Assembly: GCA_902775975.1 (NCBI GenBank)
Contig: CACYOC010000024.1
Coordinates: forward strand, 1-40,526
Direction of reading: 5' to 3'
Length of the DNA: 40,526 bases
Source of the DNA: an uncultured Bacteroidales bacterium
GTDB taxonomy: Bacteria > Bacteroidota > Bacteroidia > Bacteroidales > Bacteroidaceae
The position numbers were made by a program, and so were the translations under genes. The notes below the pieces were generated by a model. That model did no database searches. It saw nothing but the letters and a program-made list of their open reading frames with translations, and was not told where the DNA came from. Positions 15,506-22,553 of this stretch are shown piece by piece (within the stretch, counting starts at the first letter, position 1; every line of letters starts with the position of its first letter).

Positions 15506-16051
15506 ATGTCTCATCCCTTAGAAAAGTTCCGCTTCTGTCCTGTTTGCGGCAGTGCGCATTTCGTAGAGAACAACTTCAAGAGCAAGCGTTGTGAGGACTG
15601 CGGCTTCGTGTATTATGCCAACATCTGTGCCGCTACGGCTGCGTTTATTATGAACGATAAAAACGAGTTGTTGGTTGTTCGTCGTGCTAAAGAACCCGCC
15701 AAGGGAACCCTCGACTTGCCTGGAGGTTTCTGTGACATGTATGAGACCGTTGAAGAGGGCATGCGTCGCGAGATTCAGGAAGAGACAGGCTTGAAGGTCG
15801 ATGCTATCGAGTATCTCTTCTCTTCGCCTAACGTCTATATGTATTCCGGACTCGGCGTTCATACCGTCGATATGGACTTTCTCATTAGAGTGCATGGCGA
15901 TGTCGATGCCATCAAGGCTCAGGTGCATGCTGCCGACGATGCTGCTGCCGCTGTTTGGCTGCCTTTAGACAAGGTTAATCCTGCCGATTTCGGACTAACC
16001 AGCATCCGCAATGCCGTGATTCGTTTTCTTCATCAAATGTTAAGAAAATGA
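15506..16051 (+). CDS. zinc-ribbon NUDIX hydrolase
   Basis: Residues 1-35 form a zinc ribbon with two CxxC pairs (C11/C14 and C29/C32). A NUDIX domain follows, whose box GGFCDMYETVEEGM...REIQEETGL (about residues 72-95) matches GX5EX7REUXEEXGU. The arrangement resembles the second half of NudC-type NADH/RNA-cap pyrophosphatases, but the protein (181 residues) lacks NudC's N-terminal domain. Substrate may be a nucleotide sugar, NADH or a related diphosphate. The start at 15506 directly follows the 15-bp repeat array. topA begins 112 bases downstream with its own -7 box. Confidence 0.88.
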   Translation: MSHPLEKFRFCPVCGSAHFVENNFKSKRCEDCGFVYYANICAATAAFIMNDKNELLVVRRAKEPAKGTLDLPGGFCDMYETVEEGMRREIQEETGLKVDAIEYLFSSPNVYMYSGLGVHTVDMDFLIRVHGDVDAIKAQVHAADDAAAAVWLPLDKVNPADFGLTSIRNAVIRFLHQMLRK

Positions 16052-16092
16052 AAATTCTTCTATATATATAAGGTGTAACCAAAACTTTTGCG

Positions 16093-16100
16093 TACTTTTG
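16093..16100 (+). promoter_or_regulatory. -7 box TACTTTTG of the topA operon
   Basis: TACTTTTG lies 63 bases before the topA ATG. It is bracketed by two copies of an ATAAGGTrT motif (16065-16076 and 16131-16139). Confidence 0.6.
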
Positions 16101-16163
16101 CCGCCCAAATACGAAATGTCTCTCATTATAATAAGGTATATAGAAATAAAAACATAGAATATC

Positions 16164-18467
16164 ATGCAAAAGAATTTGGTGATTGTAGAGTCGCCTGCTA
16201 AGGCCAAGACGATAGAAAAGTTCTTGGGTAGCGACTTTAAGGTGATGTCGAGCTACGGCCATATCCGTGACTTGAAGAAAAAGGAGATGAGCATCGACGA
16301 GAAGACCCTCGAGCCTGAGTACGAGATTCCTGAAGACAAGGAAAAGGTGGTGAAGGATCTGAAGGCTAATGCCAAGAAAGCCGAGAAGGTGTGGCTGGCA
16401 TCCGATGAAGACCGTGAAGGAGAGGCTATCTCATGGCACTTGTGTGAAGTGCTCGGTCTGGATGAGCAGAAAACCAACCGCATCGTGTTCCACGAAATCA
16501 CCAAACCTGCCATTCTGCAGGCTATCGAGTCACCGCGCCGTCTGGATATGAATCTGGTGAACGCCCAGCAGGCACGCCGTGTGCTCGACCGTCTGGTAGG
16601 TTTCAAGCTGTCGCCGGTATTGTGGCGTAAGGTGAAGCCTGCTCTTTCTGCCGGTCGTGTGCAGAGTGTGGCAGTAAGACTGATAGTAGAGCGCGAGCGC
16701 GAGATACAAGCTTTCCAGAGCGATCCTTATTATAGTGTGACAGGCGTCTTTGCCATTCAGAATGCCGACGGTTCTCAGACGGAGGTGAAGGCATTGCTGA
16801 ACCAGCGCATGAAGACCGCCGAGGAGGTGGAGCAGTTCCTGGAGCAGTGCAAGGAGGCAGCGTTTGTCGTTGATAGCGTCAGCAAGAAACCCATGAAGCG
16901 CACTCCTGCTCCTCCCTTTACCACCTCTACGCTGCAACAGGAGGCTGCCCGTAAGTTGGGCTTCACGGTGTCGCAGACCATGATGGTAGCTCAGCATTTG
17001 TATGAGCACGGACAAATCACCTATATGCGTACTGACTCGGTAAACCTTTCTGGACTGTGTATCAACGCCAGCAAGGCTGAAATCGAAAAGCTGTACGGTG
17101 CCGAATATTCCAAGGTGCGTCAATATCACACCAGTTCGAAAGGCGCTCAGGAGGCCCACGAAGCCATCCGTCCTACCTATATGGATCGTACGGAGATTGA
17201 GGGCACCGCTCAGGAGCGCAAGCTCTACGAACTCATCTGGAAGCGTACCATTGCCAGTCAGATGGCTGATGCTGCTATCGAGAAGACGACGGCAGAAATC
17301 AAGTCGGACGCTTCCGACTTCAACTTCGTTGCTGTTGGTGAGGTAGTGAAGTTCGATGGTTTCCTGAAAGTCTATCGTGAGTCGGTCGATGACGACGATA
17401 TTCAGGAGGAGGAGAGTCACATCCTGCCGCCGCTGAAGAAAGGCATGCCGCTGACACGCCGTGAGATTTTGGCAACAGAGCGTTTCAGCCCGGGACCTCA
17501 GCGCTATACGGAAGCTTCGCTGGTACATAAACTGGAGGAGCTGGGCATTGGCCGTCCTTCTACCTATGCGCCCACCATCTCTACTATTCAGCAGCGTGAA
17601 TATGTCCATAAAGGCGACAAGAAGGGTGAGGAGCGTTCCTACATAGTCTATCAGCTGAAGGGTAAGGTCGTCAGTCAGAAGACCCGCAAGGAGACCGTAG
17701 GTTCTGAGAAGGGAAAGCTGTTACCAACGGATATTGGTATCGTGGTGAACGACTTCCTGATGAAGTTCTTCCCTGGAATCATGGATTATAACTTCACCGC
17801 CAAGGTGGAGCGCGACTTCGACCGTATTGCCGAAGGTGACGAACAGTGGACGAGCATGCTGAAGGGCTTCTACAAGAAGTTCGAACCTATTGTGGAGAAT
17901 ACCATGAATGCCCGTCAGGAGCGCAAGGCTGGTGAGCGCCAGTTAGGCAATGACCCGAAGACGGGTAAGCCGGTCTTTGTCAAGATTGGACGTTTCGGTC
18001 CTGTCGTGCAGATAGGTGTTGCTGAAGATGACGAAAAGCCTCAGTTTGCACAACTGCCCAGCGACAAGAGTATGGAGATGCTGACATTGGACGAGGCACT
18101 CGAGCTCTTCAAGCTGCCGCGTACCGTCGGTGACTATGAAGGTGCTCCCGTCGTGATTGGAACAGGCCGTTTCGGTCCTTACATCCTGCACCAGAAGAAA
18201 TACACCTCTTTGCCGAAGGGTTCCGACCCGATGACTGTCACGTTGGAGGAGGCCGTCAAGTTGATTGACGAGAAGCGTAGTCAAGACAACCAGAAGCATC
18301 TGAAGATGTTCCCCAACGACATGAAGTTGGAGGTGCTCAACGGCCGCTATGGTCCCTATCTGGCATACGATGGTAAGAACTATCGACTGCCGAAGGCTAT
18401 GCATGCTAAAGTGGCAGAGCTGACCTACGAGGAGTGCATGGAGGTTATTGAGAAACAGAAGAAATAA
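16164..18467 (+). CDS. topA: DNA topoisomerase I (type IA)
   Basis: TopA relaxes negatively supercoiled DNA through a transient 5'-phosphotyrosine bond. The Toprim domain opens with LVIVESPAKAKTIEKFLG, followed by SDEDREGEAISWHL, which supplies the metal-binding acids. The active-site tyrosine is Y287 in GQITYMRTDSVNLS, and FSPGPQRYTEASLV and GIGRPSTYAPTI follow as in the family. Of 767 residues, the C-terminal 170 hold at least two topoisomerase C-terminal repeats with the phrase IGRFGP or TGRFGP; no four-cysteine zinc fingers are seen, unlike E. coli TopA. It heads a run of four same-strand genes (topA, aroK, speA, argB) separated by 34, 32 and 63 bases. Confidence 0.96.
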   Translation: MQKNLVIVESPAKAKTIEKFLGSDFKVMSSYGHIRDLKKKEMSIDEKTLEPEYEIPEDKEKVVKDLKANAKKAEKVWLASDEDREGEAISWHLCEVLGLDEQKTNRIVFHEITKPAILQAIESPRRLDMNLVNAQQARRVLDRLVGFKLSPVLWRKVKPALSAGRVQSVAVRLIVEREREIQAFQSDPYYSVTGVFAIQNADGSQTEVKALLNQRMKTAEEVEQFLEQCKEAAFVVDSVSKKPMKRTPAPPFTTSTLQQEAARKLGFTVSQTMMVAQHLYEHGQITYMRTDSVNLSGLCINASKAEIEKLYGAEYSKVRQYHTSSKGAQEAHEAIRPTYMDRTEIEGTAQERKLYELIWKRTIASQMADAAIEKTTAEIKSDASDFNFVAVGEVVKFDGFLKVYRESVDDDDIQEEESHILPPLKKGMPLTRREILATERFSPGPQRYTEASLVHKLEELGIGRPSTYAPTISTIQQREYVHKGDKKGEERSYIVYQLKGKVVSQKTRKETVGSEKGKLLPTDIGIVVNDFLMKFFPGIMDYNFTAKVERDFDRIAEGDEQWTSMLKGFYKKFEPIVENTMNARQERKAGERQLGNDPKTGKPVFVKIGRFGPVVQIGVAEDDEKPQFAQLPSDKSMEMLTLDEALELFKLPRTVGDYEGAPVVIGTGRFGPYILHQKKYTSLPKGSDPMTVTLEEAVKLIDEKRSQDNQKHLKMFPNDMKLEVLNGRYGPYLAYDGKNYRLPKAMHAKVAELTYEECMEVIEKQKK

Positions 18468-18470
18468 TTA

Positions 18471-18498
18471 AATTCTCAATTATCAATTGTCAATTCTC
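18471..18498 (+). repeat. heptad array AATTnTC abutting the aroK start
   Basis: Units AATTCTC, AATTATC, AATTGTC and AATTCTC fill the gap between the topA stop and the aroK ATG at 18502. The array abuts the start codon, as at 15423-15505 and 37225-37329. Confidence 0.78.
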
Positions 18499-18501
18499 TC
18501 A

Positions 18502-19029
18502 ATGCGCAGGATTATTTTAATCGGTTATATGGGGTCTGGCAAGACCACCGTCGGTAAGGCGCTCTCTAAGCAGACGGGCATGATGTTCTACGACCTCGAC
18601 TGGTATATCGAGAGTCGCATGCGCTGTTCCGTTTCCCAGCTGTTCAAAGAGCGGGGCGAGGAGGCTTTCCGGAAGATAGAGTATAACATGTTGCACGAGG
18701 TGGCAGAGTTTGAGGATGTCATCATCAGTTGTGGTGGAGGCACCCCCTGTTTCTTCGACAACATGGATTACCTGAACCAGCAGGGCGACGTGGTCTATCT
18801 GAAGGCAACGCCTGAAGTGCTCTATAAGCACCTGCTGATGGCTAAGGTGGAACGTCCCCTGCTGGCGGGGAAGACTCCTGACGAACTGATAGAATATATT
18901 ACCAGTCACCTGCAGCAGCGAGCTCCGTTTTACGAGAAGGCACGCTATACCCTTGACGTCAGTGTGCTGGACAACTACGATAAGATAAAGATCAGTGTGG
19001 AGCGTATCATGGCACTGCTGTCCCTATAG
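18502..19029 (+). CDS. aroK: shikimate kinase
   Basis: The protein (175 residues from 18502) phosphorylates shikimate in the aromatic amino acid pathway. Walker A is IGYMGSGKTTVGKAL at residues 6-20, followed by FYDLDWYIE (shikimate-binding aspartate), FRKIEYNML, IISCGGGTPCF (GGG substrate-binding motif) and the lid arginine in ERPLLAGK. Length and motif order are normal for the family. An in-frame TTG at 18487 would add five residues from within the heptad array, so the ATG at 18502 is preferred. Co-transcription with topA and speA is likely from spacing, although the three are not in one pathway. Confidence 0.93.
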   Translation: MRRIILIGYMGSGKTTVGKALSKQTGMMFYDLDWYIESRMRCSVSQLFKERGEEAFRKIEYNMLHEVAEFEDVIISCGGGTPCFFDNMDYLNQQGDVVYLKATPEVLYKHLLMAKVERPLLAGKTPDELIEYITSHLQQRAPFYEKARYTLDVSVLDNYDKIKISVERIMALLSL

Positions 19030-19061
19030 GCTCCATCATCCCCATAAACAAGAATTAGACT

Positions 19062-20954
19062 ATGAAGAAATGGACGATTGAAGACTCTCGTGAGCTCTAC
19101 AACATCAACGGCTGGGGTACCAGCTACTTCGGTATCAACGAACAGGGTAATGTCTATGTGACGCCTTGCAAGGACTCCACACAGATAGATATCCGTGAGG
19201 TGATGGACGAGCTGGCACTTCGTGATGTGCAGGCTCCTGTACTGTTGCGTTTTCCCGATATTCTGGACAATCGTATCGAGAAGACTTGGAGCTGTTTCAA
19301 GAAGGCTGCCAAGGAGTATGAGTACAAAGGCGAGAACTACGTGGTCTATCCTATCAAGGTGAACCAGATACAGCCTGTCGTCGAAGAGATTATCTCGCAC
19401 GGCAAGAAGTTCAACCTGGGTGTTGAGGCTGGCTCTAAGCCTGAGCTGCATGCCGTCATTGCCGTGCAGAGCCAGAGCGACAGCATCATCATCTGTAATG
19501 GCTATAAGGACCAGGGATACATCGAACTGGCACTGCTGGCACAGAAGATGGGAAAGCGCATCTTCATCGTGGTGGAGAAGTTGAACGAGTTGGACATCAT
19601 TGCCAAGGAAGCCAAGAAACTGAATGTCCGTCCTAATATCGGCATCCGCATCAAGCTGGCATCGTCAGGCTCCGGAAAATGGGAAGAGAGTGGGGGTGAT
19701 GCCTCGAAGTTCGGACTGACCAGTGCCGAGCTGTTGGACGCTCTGGAGCAGCTCGACAAGAAAGGTATGCGCGACTGCCTGCGACTCATCCATTTCCATA
19801 TCGGTTCACAGATTACCAAGATTCGCCGCATACAGACCGCCTTGCGTGAGGCTTCGCAGTTCTATATCCAGTTGCATAAGATGGGCTATAACGTCGATTT
19901 TGTGGACTGTGGCGGTGGACTGGGCGTCGATTACGATGGCACACGTTCTCCGTCGAGCGAGAGCAGCGTCAACTACTCCATTCAGGAGTATGTCAACGAC
20001 TGTATCTATACCTTCGTTGATGCAGCCAACAAGAACGACCTGCCTCATCCCAATATCATTACAGAGAGCGGACGCTCGCTGGCTGCTCACCATTCGGTGC
20101 TCGTCATCGACGTGCTGGAAACGGCCTCGCTGCCGGAGATGCCCGAGGAGTTCGAGCCCGACGAGAATTCGCACCAGTTGGTGAAGGACCTCTACGAGAT
20201 TTGGGACAACCTGTCGCCTCGCAATGTGCTGGAAGACTGGCACGATGCGGAGCAGATTCGTGAGGAGGTGCTCGATCTCTTCTCGCATGGCATTGTGGAT
20301 TTGAAGACGCGTGCCGAGATTGAGGCAATGTATTGGAGCGTCTGCCACGAAATCAATGCGCTGGCCAAGAACCTCAAGCACATTCCCGAGGAGTTGATGA
20401 ACATCGACAAGCTGTTGGCAGACAAGTATTTCTGCAACTTCTCGCTGTTCCAGTCGCTGCCCGACTCATGGGCCATCGACCAGCTCTTCCCCATCATGCC
20501 CATCCAGCGTTTGGACGAACGGCCGACGCGCAATGCTACCCTGCAGGACATCACCTGCGACTCTGACGGCAAGATAGCACAGTTCGTTACGAACCGTCCC
20601 AATTCTCATTCGCTGCCCGTGCATCCGCTACGCAAGAACGAGCCTTATTACTTAGGTGTCTTCCTCGTCGGTGCCTATCAGGAGATTCTGGGTGACATGC
20701 ACAACCTCTTTGGCGACACCACCGCTGTCCACATCTCTGTCAAGGACGACCAGTATCACATCGACCAGATTATCGATGGTGAGACGGTAGCTGAAGTCCT
20801 GGAGTATGTGCAGTATCAGCCCAAGAAGCTGGTGCGCCAGTTGGAGATATGGGTGGCCAAGAGTGTCAAACAGGGCAAGATTACCCTGGAAGAGGGTAAG
20901 GAGTTCCTTTCTAACTATCGTTCAGGACTCTACGGATATACTTATTTGGAGTAA
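19062..20954 (+). CDS. speA: biosynthetic arginine decarboxylase
   Basis: SpeA converts arginine to agmatine, the first step of one polyamine route, using pyridoxal phosphate. The PLP-lysine motif is VVYPIKVNQIQPVV near residue 105. Other typical phrases are ICNGYKDQGYIELAL, VDCGGGLGVDYDGT and NIITESGRSLAAHHSVL in the barrel domain, and YYLGVFLVGAYQEILGDMHN in the C-terminal beta domain. The 630-residue length is that of the large biosynthetic type. The next gene encodes an arginine-biosynthesis kinase, so supply and use of arginine may be linked in this operon. The stop codon is followed immediately by a GC-rich palindromic element. Confidence 0.95.
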   Translation: MKKWTIEDSRELYNINGWGTSYFGINEQGNVYVTPCKDSTQIDIREVMDELALRDVQAPVLLRFPDILDNRIEKTWSCFKKAAKEYEYKGENYVVYPIKVNQIQPVVEEIISHGKKFNLGVEAGSKPELHAVIAVQSQSDSIIICNGYKDQGYIELALLAQKMGKRIFIVVEKLNELDIIAKEAKKLNVRPNIGIRIKLASSGSGKWEESGGDASKFGLTSAELLDALEQLDKKGMRDCLRLIHFHIGSQITKIRRIQTALREASQFYIQLHKMGYNVDFVDCGGGLGVDYDGTRSPSSESSVNYSIQEYVNDCIYTFVDAANKNDLPHPNIITESGRSLAAHHSVLVIDVLETASLPEMPEEFEPDENSHQLVKDLYEIWDNLSPRNVLEDWHDAEQIREEVLDLFSHGIVDLKTRAEIEAMYWSVCHEINALAKNLKHIPEELMNIDKLLADKYFCNFSLFQSLPDSWAIDQLFPIMPIQRLDERPTRNATLQDITCDSDGKIAQFVTNRPNSHSLPVHPLRKNEPYYLGVFLVGAYQEILGDMHNLFGDTTAVHISVKDDQYHIDQIIDGETVAEVLEYVQYQPKKLVRQLEIWVAKSVKQGKITLEEGKEFLSNYRSGLYGYTYLE

Positions 20955-20996
20955 GGAGCCCACCCCAACCCTCCCGAAGGGAGGGAAGCCCCCCCT
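20955..20996 (-). repeat. GC-rich palindromic element between speA and argB
   Basis: The sequence starts with GGAGCCCACCCCAACC, then CCTCCCGAAGGGAGGG, a 6-bp stem around GAA. It is nearly the exact reverse complement of the copy inside argB (21393-21428), about 430 bp away. It begins at the base after the speA stop codon. Confidence 0.85.
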
Positions 20997-21017
20997 TCTA
21001 TAATAACAATTGCTCTT

Positions 21018-21851
21018 ATGAAAGAAAAAGTTTTGGTCATTAAGGTAGGTGGTGCCGTTGTTGAAGACGAGGCACAGCTCGCACAGTTGTTAAGCGATTT
21101 CTCTGGCATAGAGGGTCGCAAGGTGTTGGTACATGGCGGCGGTCGTAAAGCTACGAAGATGGCCGAGCGCTTAGGCATCGAGACCCAGATGGTCAACGGC
21201 CGGCGCGTCACTGACAAAGATATGCTCGAGGTCGTAACCATGGTCTATGGCGGCTTGGTCAACAAGAACCTCGTGGCTCGCTTGCAAGCTAACGGCATCA
21301 ATGCCATCGGACTGACAGGCGCCGATGCAGATATCATTCGCAGCCACAAACGTCCGCCCGTTCCTATAGCTGTTGCCGATGCAGGACTATCCAAGCTCCC
21401 TCCCTCCGGGAGGGCTGGGGTGGGCTCCTTTTCTTACGGCTTCGTCGGCGATGTCGATGCCGTCTCTGGCGAGATGCTCTCCAAACTCATAGAGGCAGGC
21501 ATCACGCCTGTTGTGGCTCCTCTGACGCACAATGGTGAAGGCGTCATCCTCAACACCAATGCCGACACCATAGCCTCGGAAACTGCCAAGGCGTTGGCTC
21601 GTTACTACGACGTCACGCTGATCTTTGCCTTCGAGAAGAAAGGAGTTCTTAGCAATCCAGACGATGATGATAGCGTTATTCCCGTTATCACCGAGCAACT
21701 CTTCGAGCAATACAAGGCCGATGGCACCATCTCTGGCGGCATGCTTCCCAAGATAGAGAATGCCCTTGCCGCCGTCCGTGCTGGTGTCTGCCGCGTCATC
21801 ATCACCCGCGCTGATGCCATCGACGGTCGTCACGGCACCGTCATCGAGTAA
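21018..21851 (+). CDS. argB: acetylglutamate kinase (or succinylglutamate kinase) with in-frame insertion
   Basis: ArgB phosphorylates the gamma-carboxyl group of an N-acylated glutamate in arginine synthesis. It shows VLVIKVGGAVVED at the N terminus, VHGGGRKATKMAERLG, NKNLVARLQANGINAIGLTGADADII, GFVGDVDAVSGEMLS, LNTNADTIASETAKAL and ISGGMLPKIENALAAV. Some Bacteroides relatives use succinylated intermediates, so the natural substrate could be N-succinylglutamate. At 277 residues it is about 18 longer than usual. The surplus is the stretch SKLPPSGRAGVGSF just before YGFVGDV, encoded by a palindromic element in frame. The frame is open and all catalytic motifs are intact. Confidence 0.93.
   Translation: MKEKVLVIKVGGAVVEDEAQLAQLLSDFSGIEGRKVLVHGGGRKATKMAERLGIETQMVNGRRVTDKDMLEVVTMVYGGLVNKNLVARLQANGINAIGLTGADADIIRSHKRPPVPIAVADAGLSKLPPSGRAGVGSFSYGFVGDVDAVSGEMLSKLIEAGITPVVAPLTHNGEGVILNTNADTIASETAKALARYYDVTLIFAFEKKGVLSNPDDDDSVIPVITEQLFEQYKADGTISGGMLPKIENALAAVRAGVCRVIITRADAIDGRHGTVIE
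21393..21428 (+). repeat. GC-rich palindromic element inserted in frame in argB
   Basis: CTCCCTCCGGGAGGG forms the stem, followed by CTGGGGTGGGCTCC. The copy is 36 bp, twelve codons, and falls in a loop before a conserved motif. It is inverted relative to the copy at 20955-20996. Confidence 0.85.
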
Positions 21852-21862
21852 GGTTGCTTTCG

Positions 21863-22162
21863 TTACGCTGCTCTCTCATAAATTAGGATTTTATCGCGTT
21901 CAGCACTTTCACGAGCAAAGGGCATCAGTCCCCTATCCGTTATCAAATCTACTTCACGACCTAAAAGTTCTTTCAGATCCTCATACATGCCACTAAGAGT
22001 AAACAGACTGAAATGTTGTGACCTATCAGGCACTATCAGTATGTCCACATCGCTCTCTGGTGTCTGTTCACCACGGGCAAAAGAGCCAAAAAGCCAAACT
22101 TTCAAAACGGGTTGCGTCTTGAAATATTCTGCTATTTTTTGATTCATTGTCTGTGTACCCAT
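21863..22162 (-). CDS. minimal nucleotidyltransferase (MNT/MntA-like)
   Basis: This 99-residue protein is almost only the catalytic core of a polymerase-beta-type nucleotidyltransferase: LFGSFARGE (residues 25-32), then SDVDIL with D38 and D40 as the metal-binding pair. Members of the MNT group often act as antitoxins that AMPylate a partner HEPN ribonuclease. No HEPN gene is visible on either side, so this may be an orphan or have another role. The start could be 22162 or the ATG at 22147 (MNQKIAEYF). The promoter block upstream at 22187-22243 is nearly duplicated at 75-131, in front of the gene leaving the window on the left. Confidence 0.85.
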   Translation of the reverse strand: MGTQTMNQKIAEYFKTQPVLKVWLFGSFARGEQTPESDVDILIVPDRSQHFSLFTLSGMYEDLKELLGREVDLITDRGLMPFARESAERDKILIYERAA

Positions 22163-22186
22163 AGTTTATCTGCGACTTTATATCGC

Positions 22187-22243
22187 TGCAAATTTAAACA
22201 TTATTTCCGAAACGACAAAAGAAAAAGGCGGAAATCTTTTGGT
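22187..22243 (-). repeat. conserved promoter block, copy 2
   Basis: This block matches 75-131 on the same strand. It holds the -7 box TAAATTTG at 22189-22196, 26 bases upstream of the nucleotidyltransferase ATG at 22162, and upstream a TTTCGGAAATAATG segment. Confidence 0.65.
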
Positions 22244-22270
22244 TCAGCGTTTCGATGTGGGATAAACAAT

Positions 22271-22302
22271 AAAGACCTGCGGAGCATTGCCCGCAGGTCT
22301 TT
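22271..22302 (-). terminator. intrinsic terminator downstream of the small acidic gene
   Basis: AAAGACCTGCGG pairs perfectly with CCGCAGGTCTTT around an 8-base loop. It lies 22 bases after the stop codon of the 56-residue minus-strand gene, and probably ends the transcript that contains the giant surface-protein gene. Confidence 0.88.
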
Positions 22303-22323
22303 TTGTTATGTTGGATGTATCGT

Positions 22324-22494
22324 TTACCAGACTTCTTCGTCTTCGTATTCTTCGTCGAAGGCAAAGTCACGAGAATGCATTTCTCCCGAATTTGGGGTAC
22401 CGTCAAGGGGTACACCACGCTCAGAACCTGCGAGGAGAATGGGAGTGTTTAAGTTGACTATCTCCATCATCATTGTCTTATATTCCTTTTTCAT
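22324..22494 (-). CDS. 56-residue acidic small protein
   Basis: An ATG at 22494 opens a frame of 56 residues ending at TAA 22324-22326. It begins MKKEYKTMMMEIVNLN, continues TPILLAGSERG, and ends in a very acidic tail, FDEEYEDEEVW. From memory, short Bacteroidales proteins with the pattern MKKxYxxPxxEVxxL followed by a Leu-rich segment and an acidic or aromatic tail are common, usually annotated as hypothetical. It lies 59 bases downstream of the giant surface-protein gene on the same strand and just before a strong terminator, so it is very likely expressed with that gene. No signal peptide is evident. It could be a peptide precursor or accessory factor, but the function is unknown. Confidence 0.75.
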   Translation of the reverse strand: MKKEYKTMMMEIVNLNTPILLAGSERGVPLDGTPNSGEMHSRDFAFDEEYEDEEVW

Positions 22495-22553
22495 AATCTT
22501 TTTCTTTTATATGCAGCGGACTGACATGTACAGTCCGCTGCAAGTTATACATG

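Noticed and set aside
16530-17609. A 359-residue minus-strand frame opposite topA
   Set aside because: It lies wholly within the well-supported topA gene and has low-complexity, Leu/Arg/His-rich content typical of shadows.
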